Assembly: GCA_963792915.1 (NCBI GenBank)
Contig: CAWBYD010000006.1
Coordinates: 558,001-622,000, forward strand
DNA length: 64,000 bases
Reading direction: 5' to 3'
Origin: Solirubrobacter sp963792915
Lineage (GTDB): Bacteria; Actinomycetota; Thermoleophilia; Solirubrobacterales; Solirubrobacteraceae
Part shown: positions 33,653 through 42,619 of the stretch, piece after piece
Position numbering within the stretch: position 1 is the stretch's first letter
Layout of the letters: every line of letters begins with the position of its first letter
Made by a program: the position numbers and the translations under genes
The notes under the pieces: generated by a model
Databases searched by the model: none
What the model saw: only the letters and a program-made list of their open reading frames with translations
Told to the model about the DNA's origin: nothing

Positions 33653-34361
33653 AGAGACCGTGCGGCGGGCGATCGGACTGATCGACCTGACCAGCCTCAA
33701 CGACGACGACACGCCCGAGCGGATCGCCGCCCTGTGCGAGCAGGCGCTCGCGGCGGGCGTCGCCGCCGTGTGCGTCTACGCGCCGTTCGTGCGCCAGGCC
33801 AAGCGCACCGGCGTGCGCGTCGCGACCGTCGCGAACTTCCCCGCCGGACGCCCGGATCCCGCCGCCGCGGCGCGCGAGGCCGACGCCGCGCTCAACGACG
33901 GCGCCGACGAGGTGGACGTCGTGCTGCCCTACGGGGCCTACGCACGCGGCGAGCGCGCGCGCGCGCTGGAGGTCGTCACCGCGACCCGCGAGGCGACCGC
34001 CGGCGCGATCCTGAAGGTGATCCTCGAGACCGGGCGGCTGAACGGGCCGGAGATGATCCACTCGGCCGCCGCCGACGCGCTGGACGCCGGCGCGGACTTC
34101 GTCAAGACCTCGACCGGCAAGCTGCAGCCCGGAGCGACGCTCGAGGCCGCGCGGGCGATGCTCGAGGCGATCGCCGCGGCCGGCCGCGGCGGCTTCAAGG
34201 CCAGCGGCGGCGTCCGCACGGCGCAGGACGCGGGCGCCTACCTCGAGCTCGCCGACGAGCTGCTCGGCGAGGGCTGGGTCTCGCCGCAGACGTTCCGCTT
34301 CGGCGCGTCCGGCCTGCTCGCGGATCTGCTGCACGGCGAAGCGGGTACCGGCGCGTACTGA
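33642..34361 (+). CDS. deoC: Deoxyribose-phosphate aldolase
   Basis: This 239-residue protein has IDLTSLNDDDTPE, VATVANFPAG, DEVDVVLPYGA, LKVILETGRL, FVKTSTGKLQ (the Schiff-base lysine) and FKASGGVRT. It cleaves 2-deoxyribose 5-phosphate to acetaldehyde and glyceraldehyde 3-phosphate. The ATG at 33642, preceded by GCGGAGGA, lies 11 bp inside the end of the phosphorylase gene. Family members usually read ID(H/L)T at the start, and this one keeps it. Its stop overlaps the deoA ATG by one base (TGATG). Confidence 0.95.
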   Translation: MTREETVRRAIGLIDLTSLNDDDTPERIAALCEQALAAGVAAVCVYAPFVRQAKRTGVRVATVANFPAGRPDPAAAAREADAALNDGADEVDVVLPYGAYARGERARALEVVTATREATAGAILKVILETGRLNGPEMIHSAAADALDAGADFVKTSTGKLQPGATLEAARAMLEAIAAAGRGGFKASGGVRTAQDAGAYLELADELLGEGWVSPQTFRFGASGLLADLLHGEAGTGAY

Positions 34362-35665
34362 TGCTCGCCCCCGAGGTCATCCGTCGCAAGCGCGACGGCG
34401 CCGCGCTCAGCGGCGAGGAGATCGGCTTCCTGGCGACCGGGATCGCCGACGGGAGCCTCTCCGACGCGCAGGTCGGCGCGCTCGCGATGGCGCTGTTCCT
34501 GCGCGGGATGGACGCCGCCGAGCGGGTCGCGCTCACGCGCGCGATGCGCGACTCCGGCACCGTGCTGACCTGGGATCTCGACCGGCCGGTGCTGGACAAG
34601 CACTCCACCGGCGGCGTCGGCGACAAGGTCTCGCTGATCCTCGCGCCCGTGCTGGCGGCGTGCGGCGCGGCGGTGCCGATGATCTCCGGCCGCGGCCTCG
34701 GCCACACCGGCGGCACGCTCGACAAGCTCGACGCGATCCCCGGCTACGCCTCGACGCCCTCGATCGAGGTGATCCGCCGCGTCGTGCGCGACGCCGGCTG
34801 CGCGATCGTCGGCCAGACCGGCGACCTCGCGCCCGCCGACCGCCGGCTGTACGCGGTCAGGGACGCCACCGGCACGGTCGAGTCGATCGGGCTGATCGTC
34901 GCCTCGATCCTGTCCAAGAAGCTCGCCGAGGGGCTCGACGCGCTGGTGCTGGACGTCAAGACCGGCTCCGGCGCGTTCCTGCCGGCGCGCGAGGACGCCG
35001 AGGCGCTCGCGCGCGCGCTGGTCGAGGTCGCCAGCGGCGCCGGGCTGGCCACCAGCGCGCTGCTGACCGACATGGACCAGGTGCTCGGCACGACGGCCGG
35101 CAACGCGCTCGAGGTCCGCGAGTCGATCGACCACCTGACCGGCGCGTCGCGCGAGCCGCGCCTGCACGAGGTCACGGTGGCGCTGGCGGCGGCGGCGCTC
35201 GCGCAGTCGCGGCTCGCCGGCGACATCGAGGCGGCGCGCGAGCAGGTCGAGCGGGTGCTCGACGACGGCAGCGCCGCCGAGCGCTTCGGCGCGATGGTCG
35301 CCGCGCTCGGCGGTCCGGCCGACCTGGTCGAGAACCCGGGCGCGCACCTGCCCGCCGCCGCCGTCACGCGCCCGGTCGCGCCGGAACGGCCGGGCGTGGT
35401 GGCCGGCATGGACTGCCGCGCGGTCGGACTCGTGGTGACCGGGCTCGGCGGCAACCGCCGCCGCGAGGACGATGCGATCGACTACGCCGTGGGGCTCAGC
35501 GACGTCGCGCCCGTCGGCTCGGAGGTCGGGCCCGATTGCCCGCTGGCCGTCGTGCACGCCCGCGGCGACGCGAGCGCCGACGAGGCGGCCGCCGCCCTGC
35601 GCGCCGCGATCGCCGTCGGCGACGCTCCCGCGCAGAGGCCGGTGGTGCTGGCGCGGATCAGCTGA
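34361..35665 (+). CDS. deoA: Thymidine phosphorylase
   Basis: This 434-residue protein shows IRRKRDGAALSGEEIGF, DKHSTGGVGDKVSLILAP (the family signature and phosphate site), SGRGLGHTGGTLDKLDAIPG and LDVKTGSGAF. The C-terminal alpha/beta domain has MDCRAVGL and DYAVGL. It phosphorolyses thymidine and deoxyuridine, or uridine too if it is the pyrimidine phosphorylase form. It closes the tightly overlapping run of fusion gene, punA, deoC and deoA. Deoxyribose 1-phosphate from here would need a phosphopentomutase not found in the window. Confidence 0.94.
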   Translation: MLAPEVIRRKRDGAALSGEEIGFLATGIADGSLSDAQVGALAMALFLRGMDAAERVALTRAMRDSGTVLTWDLDRPVLDKHSTGGVGDKVSLILAPVLAACGAAVPMISGRGLGHTGGTLDKLDAIPGYASTPSIEVIRRVVRDAGCAIVGQTGDLAPADRRLYAVRDATGTVESIGLIVASILSKKLAEGLDALVLDVKTGSGAFLPAREDAEALARALVEVASGAGLATSALLTDMDQVLGTTAGNALEVRESIDHLTGASREPRLHEVTVALAAAALAQSRLAGDIEAAREQVERVLDDGSAAERFGAMVAALGGPADLVENPGAHLPAAAVTRPVAPERPGVVAGMDCRAVGLVVTGLGGNRRREDDAIDYAVGLSDVAPVGSEVGPDCPLAVVHARGDASADEAAAALRAAIAVGDAPAQRPVVLARIS

Positions 35666-35876
35666 GCGAGACGGCGGGAGCCGGGACCGCGCCCGGCAGG
35701 CGCTGGACCGCCTCGGCGACCAGCGGGCCGTCTTCGCGGGCCGTGACGAGCACGACCTCGACCTCGTGACCGGCCACGTGCACGCCCGCCGCGCACATCA
35801 TCGCCATCGTCCGGTCGGGGAAGGCCCAGGAGTCCCCGTTGACGCAGTCCACGACCTGGTAAGTCTCCACCGCCAC
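35658..35876 (-). CDS. Small conserved-looking protein of unknown function
   Basis: A 72-residue protein read from the GTG at 35876. VETYQVVDCVNGDSWAFPD, TMAMMCAAGVHVAGHEVEV and VLVTAREDGPLVAEAVQRL read like a compact alpha/beta protein with codon bias matching the neighbours. It fills the otherwise empty gap between deoA and the deaminase gene and overlaps the deoA end by 8 bp, convergent. I recognise no family. A shadow frame cannot be excluded. Confidence 0.45.
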   Translation of the reverse strand: MAVETYQVVDCVNGDSWAFPDRTMAMMCAAGVHVAGHEVEVVLVTAREDGPLVAEAVQRLPGAVPAPAVSLS

Positions 35877-35937
35877 GGCGTGAATGTACCTGGAACAGCG
35901 CCGTCCGCTACCCCATTGGTCTAGGGTGTCGCCGCTG

Positions 35938-36930
35938 ATGGCACCGCCGCTCGCCGAGCTGCACGTGCACCTGGAGGGCACCGCGCCGCCGGCCCTGATC
36001 CGGCGGCTGGCGGCGCGCAACGGCATCCCGGTGCCCGAGGGCGTGTTCGCCTCGCAAGAGGAATTTGCGTGGGTCGACTTCCTCGACTTCCTGCGCACGT
36101 ACGACCGCGCCGCATCGGTCATCCGCACGGCGCAGGACTACCGCGACGTGACGTACGAGTACCTGCGCTCGTGCGCCGCGGAGGGCGCGGTCTACGTCGA
36201 GCTGATCGCGAGCCCCGACCACGCCGCGTCGGTCGGACTGCCGGACGCCGAGCACTACGGCGGGATCGCGCAGGGGATCGACGACGCGCACGCCGAGACG
36301 GGGATCGAGGCGCGCATCCTGGTCACCGCGATCCGCAACTTCGGCGTCGCCGCCGCCGAGGCGATCGCGCAGCGTCTGGCCGAGACCCGCCATCCCTACG
36401 TCGTCGGGTTCAACCTCGCGGGCGACGAGGCGGGCTACCCCCCGGCGCAGTTCGCCACCGCGTACAAGATCGCTGCCGACTCCGGGCTGGGATGCACAGT
36501 GCACGCGGGCGAGCACGCGGGCGCCGAGTCCGTGCGAGAGGCGATGACGCTGCCGGTCACGCGCATCTCCCACGGCGTGCGCGCGGCCGAGGACCCCGCG
36601 CTCGTGGCCGAGATCGCCGACCGCGGGCTCGTGCTCGAGGCATGCCCGACCTCGAACGTGTGCACCGGCGTGTACCCCAGCTACGCCGAGCACCCCCTGC
36701 ACGCGCTTCACGAAGCGGGCGTGAAGCTCACGTTGGGTTCCGATGATCCGCCGTATTTCGGCGCTAGCATCGGCGGCGAATACGCCGTGGCGCGCGCGCA
36801 CCTCGGCTTCGGGGAGGGTGAGTTGGAGCAGATCACACGGACCGCCGTTCAGGCGTCCTTTGCGGACGATGCGGTCAAGCGCACCCTGCTCAATCGATTG
36901 ACCGCATTCGACGGCCGGTCGAGCCAATAG
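35938..36930 (+). CDS. add: Adenosine deaminase family protein
   Basis: A 330-residue amidohydrolase from the ATG at 35938. ELHVHLEGTAPP holds the first metal histidines, HAGEHAGAESVREA the catalytic His-Glu, RISHGVRAAEDP another ligand region and LTLGSDDPPYFG the Asp pair. The enzyme deaminates adenosine or deoxyadenosine to inosine forms, which fits the nucleoside island. SDDPPYF also occurs in adenine deaminase and aminodeoxyfutalosine deaminase relatives, so exact substrate is inferred from context. The stop codon lies in a small hairpin before the transporter genes. Confidence 0.86.
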   Translation: MAPPLAELHVHLEGTAPPALIRRLAARNGIPVPEGVFASQEEFAWVDFLDFLRTYDRAASVIRTAQDYRDVTYEYLRSCAAEGAVYVELIASPDHAASVGLPDAEHYGGIAQGIDDAHAETGIEARILVTAIRNFGVAAAEAIAQRLAETRHPYVVGFNLAGDEAGYPPAQFATAYKIAADSGLGCTVHAGEHAGAESVREAMTLPVTRISHGVRAAEDPALVAEIADRGLVLEACPTSNVCTGVYPSYAEHPLHALHEAGVKLTLGSDDPPYFGASIGGEYAVARAHLGFGEGELEQITRTAVQASFADDAVKRTLLNRLTAFDGRSSQ

Positions 36931-36935
36931 GCTCG
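36920..36935 (+). terminator. Hairpin at the end of the deaminase gene
   Basis: CGAGCC and GGCTCG pair around AATA, with the TAG stop (36928-36930) in the loop, and GGCCGG repeats flank it. The stem is short. It may partly separate the deaminase from the transporter operon, which starts 42 bp further on. Confidence 0.35.
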
Positions 36936-36971
36936 CGGCCGGTCGTTCCACGTAGAAAAGGAGTTCCGGCC

Positions 36972-38021
36972 GTGCGCCGACCACTTCACCTCATCGCCGT
37001 GCTGCTGCTGACCGCGTCCTGCGCCGTGTTGACCGCGTGCGGCTCAGACAGCAACAAGAGCAGTTCCACGCCCAGCGGCGGTTCTGCGTCGACGCCGGCC
37101 GCCAAGAAGATCAAGGTCGGCCTGGTGACCGACATCGGCGGTCTCAACGACCGCTCGTTCAACCAGCTCGCCAACCAGGGGCTCGAGCAGTCAGAGAAGG
37201 AGCTCGGCGTGCAGGGCCGCGTGCTCCCGTCCAAGGCCAACTCGGACTACATCCCGAACCTCTCGACGCTGGCCCAGCAGAAGTACGACCTGGTGATCGG
37301 CGTCGGGTTCCTGATGGCGGACGCGATCAACACCGTCGCGACCAAGTTCCCGAACACCAAGTTCGCGATCATCGACGTCGACGCCACCGGCCTCAAGAAC
37401 AAGCCCGCGAACGTGCAGGGGCTGCTCTTCTCCGAGCAGGAGGCGGGCTACCTCGCCGGCTACATGGCCGGGCTCTACGCCAAGGACAACAGCGTCAAGA
37501 CGATCGGCTCGGTCGGCGGCCAGAAGATCCCGCCGGTGGACCACTACATCGCGGGCTACCAGGCCGGCGCCAAGGCGGCCGACCCCGGCATCAAGACCGT
37601 CAACGGCTACTCGCAGGACTTCGTCGACCAGGCCAAGTGCAAGGAGCTGGCGCTCAACCAGATCCAGCAGGGCGCCAAGGTCGTCTTCCAGGTCGCGGGC
37701 CAGTGCGGCCTCGGTGTGATCGACGCCGCCAAGGAGAAGGGCGTGCAGGCGATCGGCGTGGACGCCGACCAGGCCTACCTCGGCGACCAGGTCATGACCT
37801 CGGCCGAGAAGCACGTCGACGTCGCGGTCGAGACCGCGATCAAGGGCGTCCAGGGCAACGCCTTCCAGGGCGGTCAGAACACCCTGTTCAACGTCAAGAA
37901 CAACGGCGTCGGCATCGGCAAGACCAACGCCGAGGGCGCCAAGTACGCCGACCAGGTCAAGGCCATCCAGGACAAGATCGCGTCCGGCGAGCTCTCCAAC
38001 ATCCCCAGCACGGTGAAGTAA
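36972..38021 (+). CDS. BMP family ABC transporter substrate-binding lipoprotein (nucleoside uptake)
   Basis: A 349-residue protein with a lipoprotein signal ending VLTAC (Cys23) and a Ser/Thr linker. The Bmp/Med fold follows, with KVGLVTDIGGLNDRSFNQLA, LVIGVGFLMADAI, GLLFSEQEAGYLAGYMAGL, VFQVAGQCGLGVIDAAKEKG and IGVDADQ. Characterised BMP proteins (such as PnrA of Treponema) bind purine nucleosides. The GTG at 36972 follows a strong AAAAGGAG. The ATPase and two permeases follow directly, and the salvage enzymes just upstream support nucleosides as the substrate. Confidence 0.92.
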   Translation: MRRPLHLIAVLLLTASCAVLTACGSDSNKSSSTPSGGSASTPAAKKIKVGLVTDIGGLNDRSFNQLANQGLEQSEKELGVQGRVLPSKANSDYIPNLSTLAQQKYDLVIGVGFLMADAINTVATKFPNTKFAIIDVDATGLKNKPANVQGLLFSEQEAGYLAGYMAGLYAKDNSVKTIGSVGGQKIPPVDHYIAGYQAGAKAADPGIKTVNGYSQDFVDQAKCKELALNQIQQGAKVVFQVAGQCGLGVIDAAKEKGVQAIGVDADQAYLGDQVMTSAEKHVDVAVETAIKGVQGNAFQGGQNTLFNVKNNGVGIGKTNAEGAKYADQVKAIQDKIASGELSNIPSTVK

Positions 38022-38029
38022 GACACAGC

Positions 38030-39616
38030 GTGGCCGACGGATTTGAGACCGGGCGCGAGAGTGGCCCCCAGGGCCATTCTCGACAGCGGCCGCCTGCGGC
38101 CGCCGCGCTGGAACTCAAGGGCATCACCAAGCGGTTCGGGACGCTCGTCGCGAACCGCTCGGTGGACTTCGAGCTGCGCAAGGGAGAGATCCACGCACTG
38201 CTGGGCGAGAACGGCGCGGGCAAGTCGACCCTGATGAACGTCCTCTACGGGCTCCACCAGCCCGACGAGGGCCAGATCCTGCTCAACGGCGAGCCGGTCT
38301 CGATCGAGTCCCCGCGCAAGGCGATCTCGCTCGGCATCGGCATGGTGCACCAGCACTTCATGCTCGTGTCGGTGATGACGGTGGCCGAGAACCTGGTGCT
38401 CGGCGCCGAGCCGCACCGGGGCCCGCTGCTGGACTACAAGGCCGCCGAGGCGCGCGTGCGCGACCTGTCTGACCGCTTCGGGCTCGCCGTGCGCCCGGAC
38501 GCCAAGGTCGAGGACCTCGGCGTCGGCGCGCAACAGCGCGTGGAGATCCTGCGCGCGCTGTTCCGCGGCGCGCAGGTGCTGGTGCTCGACGAGCCGACCG
38601 CGGTGCTCACGGCGCAGGAGGCGCAGGACCTGTTCAAGGTGCTGCGCACGCTGACGGCCGAGGGCACCTCGATCGTGTTCATCTCGCACAAGCTCAACGA
38701 GGTGCTCGACGTCGCCGACCGCGTGACCGTGCTGCGGCGCGGCGAGAAGATCGACACGGTCTCCACCGAGGGCGCCACCGAGCGCTCGCTCGCGCGCCTG
38801 ATGGTCGGTCGCGACGTGCTGCTGCACGTCGAGAAGGACGACCACCCGGCGGGCGAGCCGCTGCTCGCGGTGCGCGGGCTCTCGGCGCGCGACGATCGCG
38901 GGCTGCCGGCGGTTCGCGACGTCAGCTTCGAGGTGTGCGCGGGCGAGATCGTCGGCCTCGCCGGCGTCGACGCCAACGGCCAGAGCGAGCTGATCGAGGC
39001 GATCATGGGACTGCGCCGCCCCGACGCCGGCCAGGTGATGGTCGCCGGGCGCGACGTCACCCACGCCGGGACGCGCGACACGCTCGACGCGGGGGTCAGC
39101 CACATCGCCGAGGACCGGCACCGGCGCGGCCTGGTGCTGGAGTTCGACCTCGCCGAGAACATGTGCCTGCGCGAGTACCGCCAGCCTACGATGTCGCGCT
39201 TCGGCTGGCTGGCGCCGAGCAAGATGATCGCTCGGGCGCGCGGCCTGCTCCAGCAATACGACGTGCGCGGCGGCGACGCGCGCACGCGCGCCGGCTCGCT
39301 CTCGGGCGGCAACCAGCAGAAGCTCGTGATCGCGCGCGAGCTGTCCGCCGACCCGCGCGTGATCATCGCCGCGCAGCCGACGCGCGGGCTCGACGTCGGC
39401 GCGATCGAGTTCGTACACCGCCGGTTGGTCGAGGAGCGCGACGCCGGCCGCGGCGTCCTGCTGGTGTCGCTCGAGCTCGAGGAGATCCGCTCGCTGAGCG
39501 ACCGCGTGCTGGTGATCTACGAGGGCGAAATCGTGGCCGAGATGCCGCCCGAGTCCTCCGAGGAGGACTTCGGCGTCTACATGACCGGAGGAGGCCAGGG
39601 TGAGCGCGCCGCCTGA
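38030..39616 (+). CDS. ABC transporter ATP-binding protein (double ATPase, nucleoside type)
   Basis: A 528-residue protein with two ABC modules, as in the sugar/nucleoside transporter class. Module 1 has Walker A GENGAGKST (59-67) and VLVLDEPTAVLT. Module 2 has the degenerate GVDANGQSEL in place of Walker A and LSGGNQQK as signature. It energises the two downstream permeases. The GTG at 38030 is 8 bp after the lipoprotein stop. The first roughly 24 residues are unconserved and coincide with an RNA-level hairpin. The 3' end overlaps the first permease by 17 bp. Confidence 0.93.
   Translation: MADGFETGRESGPQGHSRQRPPAAAALELKGITKRFGTLVANRSVDFELRKGEIHALLGENGAGKSTLMNVLYGLHQPDEGQILLNGEPVSIESPRKAISLGIGMVHQHFMLVSVMTVAENLVLGAEPHRGPLLDYKAAEARVRDLSDRFGLAVRPDAKVEDLGVGAQQRVEILRALFRGAQVLVLDEPTAVLTAQEAQDLFKVLRTLTAEGTSIVFISHKLNEVLDVADRVTVLRRGEKIDTVSTEGATERSLARLMVGRDVLLHVEKDDHPAGEPLLAVRGLSARDDRGLPAVRDVSFEVCAGEIVGLAGVDANGQSELIEAIMGLRRPDAGQVMVAGRDVTHAGTRDTLDAGVSHIAEDRHRRGLVLEFDLAENMCLREYRQPTMSRFGWLAPSKMIARARGLLQQYDVRGGDARTRAGSLSGGNQQKLVIARELSADPRVIIAAQPTRGLDVGAIEFVHRRLVEERDAGRGVLLVSLELEEIRSLSDRVLVIYEGEIVAEMPPESSEEDFGVYMTGGGQGERAA
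38056..38082 (+). repeat. Hairpin at the 5' end of the ATPase gene
   Basis: CGAGAGTGGCCC (38056-38067) pairs with GGGCCATTCTCG (38071-38082) around CCA, with one G-U pair. It lies 35 bp after the lipoprotein stop, inside the first codons of the ATPase. Such a stem could protect the upstream lipoprotein message and raise the ratio of binding protein to ATPase. Confidence 0.6.
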
Positions 39617-40802
39617 GGACGACCTCCCGCCCGACGCCACCGTCGCGGCGCGGCTCTCGACCTACCTGCGCGGCGGCGGCGTCATCACGCCGCTGATCAC
39701 CGTGCTGATCGCGTTCGCCTTCGGCGGCCTCGTGGTGCTGATCACGGGCCACGACCCGATCGCGACCTACAAGGCGATCTTCAACGGCACCGGGCTGAAC
39801 TGGTTCTTCCCGTGGACGAGCGCCGCGGACCGCAGCGTCGCCGCCATCAACCTCCAGCAGACGCTGATCCAGACCACGCCGCTGATCCTCACGGGGCTGG
39901 CGGTCGCGTTCGCGTTCCGCTGCGGCCTGTTCAACATCGGCGGCCAGGGCCAGTACATCGTGGGCTCGATCCTGGCCGTCTGGATCGGGTCGTCGTTCAA
40001 GGGCATGCCGGGGCTCGTGCACATCCTGCTCGCGATGCTCGGCGGCATGGCGGCCGGCGCCGTGTGGGCGGGGCTGGCGGGCCTGTTCAAGGCGCTCGCG
40101 GGAACCAACGAGGTGATCTCGACGATCATGCTCAACTGGGTCGCGATCTGGATCGGCGTGTGGGTCTTCAACCTCGGCAGCCCGCTGCAGAACGACAACC
40201 CGGCGCAGAAGGACGTCCCGGTCTCCAACGACATCGTGGCGGGCGCCAAGCTCCCGGTGTTCTGGGGCGACCCGGAGTTGCAGGGGCTGCACATCGGGCT
40301 CTTCATCGCGCTCGCGGCGCTGCTCGTGTTCTGGGTCGTGCTCAACCGCACCGTGCTCGGCTACGAGGTGCGCGCGGTCGGCTTCAACCCGGAGGCGGCC
40401 GCCGCGGCGGGCATCTCGGTCAAGCGCAACTACGTCGTCGTGATGGCGATCTGCGGGGCGTTCGCGGGGCTGGCGGGGACGCTCGACGTGCTCGGCTGGC
40501 AGTTCCGGATCGCCACGAATGACATCCAGATCAACCAGGCCGGGTTCCTGGGCATCGCCGTCGCGCTGCTGGGGCGCAACACGGCGGTCGGGACGCTGTT
40601 CAGCGCGCTGCTGTTCGGCGCGCTGGTGACCGGGACGTCGGTGCGCAACCTCGACCCGTCCGTGTTCGACCCCGCGCTCGCGACCAACCTCACATACATC
40701 ATCCAGGGGCTGGTGGTCCTGTTCGTCTCCACCGACGTGCTGGTGGTCTTCCTGTGGCGGCTGCGCCGGCGCAGACCGCGCACCGTGGAGATCACGGCGT
40801 GA
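39600..40802 (+). CDS. ABC transporter permease (nucleoside type, first)
   Basis: A 400-residue membrane protein with about nine to ten hydrophobic segments of the branched-chain/BPD_transp_2 family. The permease signatures LFNIGGQGQYIVGSILAVW, ALAGTNEVISTIMLNW and VGFNPEAAAAAGISVKRN are present. It starts at a GTG 17 bp inside the ATPase gene and ends overlapping the second permease by 4 bp. Together with that protein it should form the membrane channel of the nucleoside importer. Confidence 0.93.
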   Translation: MSAPPEDDLPPDATVAARLSTYLRGGGVITPLITVLIAFAFGGLVVLITGHDPIATYKAIFNGTGLNWFFPWTSAADRSVAAINLQQTLIQTTPLILTGLAVAFAFRCGLFNIGGQGQYIVGSILAVWIGSSFKGMPGLVHILLAMLGGMAAGAVWAGLAGLFKALAGTNEVISTIMLNWVAIWIGVWVFNLGSPLQNDNPAQKDVPVSNDIVAGAKLPVFWGDPELQGLHIGLFIALAALLVFWVVLNRTVLGYEVRAVGFNPEAAAAAGISVKRNYVVVMAICGAFAGLAGTLDVLGWQFRIATNDIQINQAGFLGIAVALLGRNTAVGTLFSALLFGALVTGTSVRNLDPSVFDPALATNLTYIIQGLVVLFVSTDVLVVFLWRLRRRRPRTVEITA

Positions 40803-41956
40803 CCGCTGTGCGCGTCGGCTGGGCGGGCATCGCGCTCGGCATCCTGGCGTTCTTCGTCGCGGTGCCGCCGATCATGGTGCGCGTGCTGCCGCCGGTGTTG
40901 ATCCTGGCGCTGCTCGGCGGCGCGTGCGGCGCGTACGCGGTCGGGCAGGGCGTCAAGCGCGTCGGCTGGGGCGCGGTCGTCGCGGCAGTGTTCGGCTTCG
41001 TCGGCGGCGTGGCCGCGCTGAAGTCCGGCGAGGCCCACCTCGAGCAGGTCGTCATCTGGGGGGCGCTGCTCGCGGCGACGCTGCGCTATGCGACGCCGTT
41101 GCTGTTCGGCGCGCTCGGCGGGCTCTTCTCCGAGCGCTCCGGGGTGATCAACATCGCGCTCGAGGGGATGATGCTGATCGGCGCCTTCTTCGGTGCCTAC
41201 GGCGCGGACAAGACCGGGTCGTGGCTGCTCGGGATCGTGATCGCGATGCTCGCGGGCGCGGTCTACGCGGCCATCCACGCCCTGTTCGCGATCTCGCTGC
41301 GCGCCGACCAGATCGTCTCGGGCACGGCGCTGAACCTCGCGGCGGTCGGGATCACGGGCTACCTGTACGTCGACATCTACGGCGAGAAGGGCACGCCCGA
41401 CGACCTGCCGGCGGTCCCCGACGTCAAGCTCCCGATCAAGTCGTTCCCGCTGCTCGGCGACGTCTTCGGCCAGCTCAACCTCCTCGTGTGGGTCGCGCTG
41501 GCGCTCGTGCTGATCGTCTGGGTGGTCGTCTTCCGTACGTCCGCCGGGCTGCGCCTGCGCTCGGTGGGGGAGAATCCGCTGGCCGCCGAGACCGCCGGGC
41601 TGAACCCGGCGCGCACTCGCTATGTGGCGGTCATGACCTCGGGCTCGCTGGCGGCGCTCGGCGGTGCGTTCCTGTCGATCGGCTTCGTCCATTCCTTCTC
41701 GCAGAACATGACCGCGGGCCGCGGCTTCATCGCGCTCGCGGCCTTGATCTTCGGGCGCTGGCGGCCCGGCGGGGCGCTCGCCGCGACGCTGCTGTTCGGC
41801 TTCGGCTCGGCGCTCGCGCAGCGTCTCCCGGTCTTCTCACCTTCGGGCGCGGTGCTGTTCCAGGCGCTGCCGTACGTGCTCACGCTGATCGCCGTAACGG
41901 GTGTGATCGGGCGGTCGATTCCGCCACTTGCGCTCGGTCGTCCGCTACATAGATAG
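40799..41956 (+). CDS. ABC transporter permease (nucleoside type, second)
   Basis: A 385-residue protein of the same permease family: GGLFSERSGVINIALEGMMLIGAF, RADQIVSGTALNLAAVGITGY, VGENPLAAETAGLNPARTRY and GFIALAALIFGRWRPGGAL are characteristic. The first roughly 60 residues add about three extra hydrophobic segments. The GTG at 40799 overlaps the previous stop (GTGA). It is the last gene of the importer operon; a different lipoprotein gene follows after 48 bp. Confidence 0.92.
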   Translation: MTAVRVGWAGIALGILAFFVAVPPIMVRVLPPVLILALLGGACGAYAVGQGVKRVGWGAVVAAVFGFVGGVAALKSGEAHLEQVVIWGALLAATLRYATPLLFGALGGLFSERSGVINIALEGMMLIGAFFGAYGADKTGSWLLGIVIAMLAGAVYAAIHALFAISLRADQIVSGTALNLAAVGITGYLYVDIYGEKGTPDDLPAVPDVKLPIKSFPLLGDVFGQLNLLVWVALALVLIVWVVVFRTSAGLRLRSVGENPLAAETAGLNPARTRYVAVMTSGSLAALGGAFLSIGFVHSFSQNMTAGRGFIALAALIFGRWRPGGALAATLLFGFGSALAQRLPVFSPSGAVLFQALPYVLTLIAVTGVIGRSIPPLALGRPLHR

Positions 41957-42004
41957 GACCGTGTGTCCCGTTAGCGCATTTGCCCCCGGTGGAATCATCG
42001 GGAT

Positions 42005-42616
42005 ATGAGGCTTCGCCCGCTGCCTGTCCTCGCCGCCCTCGGGCTGGCGCTGGTCGCGTGCGGCGGCTCTAAGCCGGACCGCTTCAACCTGCGCACGCCG
42101 GGCGCCAACACGGGCGAGGCGGCCGTCGTGCCCGCCCCGGAGTCACCGACTCCGACGCCGACCCCGACGGCCACGCCGACGCCCAAGCCGCCGGGCGGCG
42201 CGGTCACCGGCGAGGAGCGGCGGATCATCCGCGGCTGGTCGGACGCGCTGCGCCACGGGCACGTCGCGAAGGCGTCGAAGTACTTCTCGATCCCCAGCGT
42301 CGTCCAGAACGGCGGCTCGGGCGGCGCGCTCAGCTCGTTCTCCAACGTCGAGCAGTTCAACCGCACGCTGCCGTGCGGCGCGCGGCTCGTGAAGACCAAC
42401 CGCGGCACCAAGGCGCACTGGGTCGTCGGCACGTTCGTGCTGACCGAGCGCCCGGGCGGCGCCTGCGGCTCGGGCGCCGGCGCGCGCGCCTACGTGGCGT
42501 TCATGATCGCCCGGCATCACATCACCGAGTGGATCCAGATCGACGCGAGCCAGGCGACGGCGCCGGCGCCGACTCCGACGCCGGATCCGTCCACGACGAG
42601 CTCGACCGCCGCCTAG
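42005..42616 (+). CDS. Lipoprotein of unknown function with Pro/Thr-rich linker
   Basis: A 203-residue protein with signal and lipobox ALVAC (Cys19), then a spacer rich in Pro and Thr (SPTPTPTPTATPTPKP). A globular part of about 110 residues follows (EERRIIRGWSDALRHGHVAKASKYFSIPSVVQNGG...), resembling NTF2-like or DUF4878-type folds, then another Pro/Thr tail. It should be anchored on the outer face of the membrane. It lies after the nucleoside importer but has its own gap of 48 bp; a link to uptake is unproven. Confidence 0.75.
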   Translation: MRLRPLPVLAALGLALVACGGSKPDRFNLRTPGANTGEAAVVPAPESPTPTPTPTATPTPKPPGGAVTGEERRIIRGWSDALRHGHVAKASKYFSIPSVVQNGGSGGALSSFSNVEQFNRTLPCGARLVKTNRGTKAHWVVGTFVLTERPGGACGSGAGARAYVAFMIARHHITEWIQIDASQATAPAPTPTPDPSTTSSTAA

Positions 42617-42619
42617 CCT

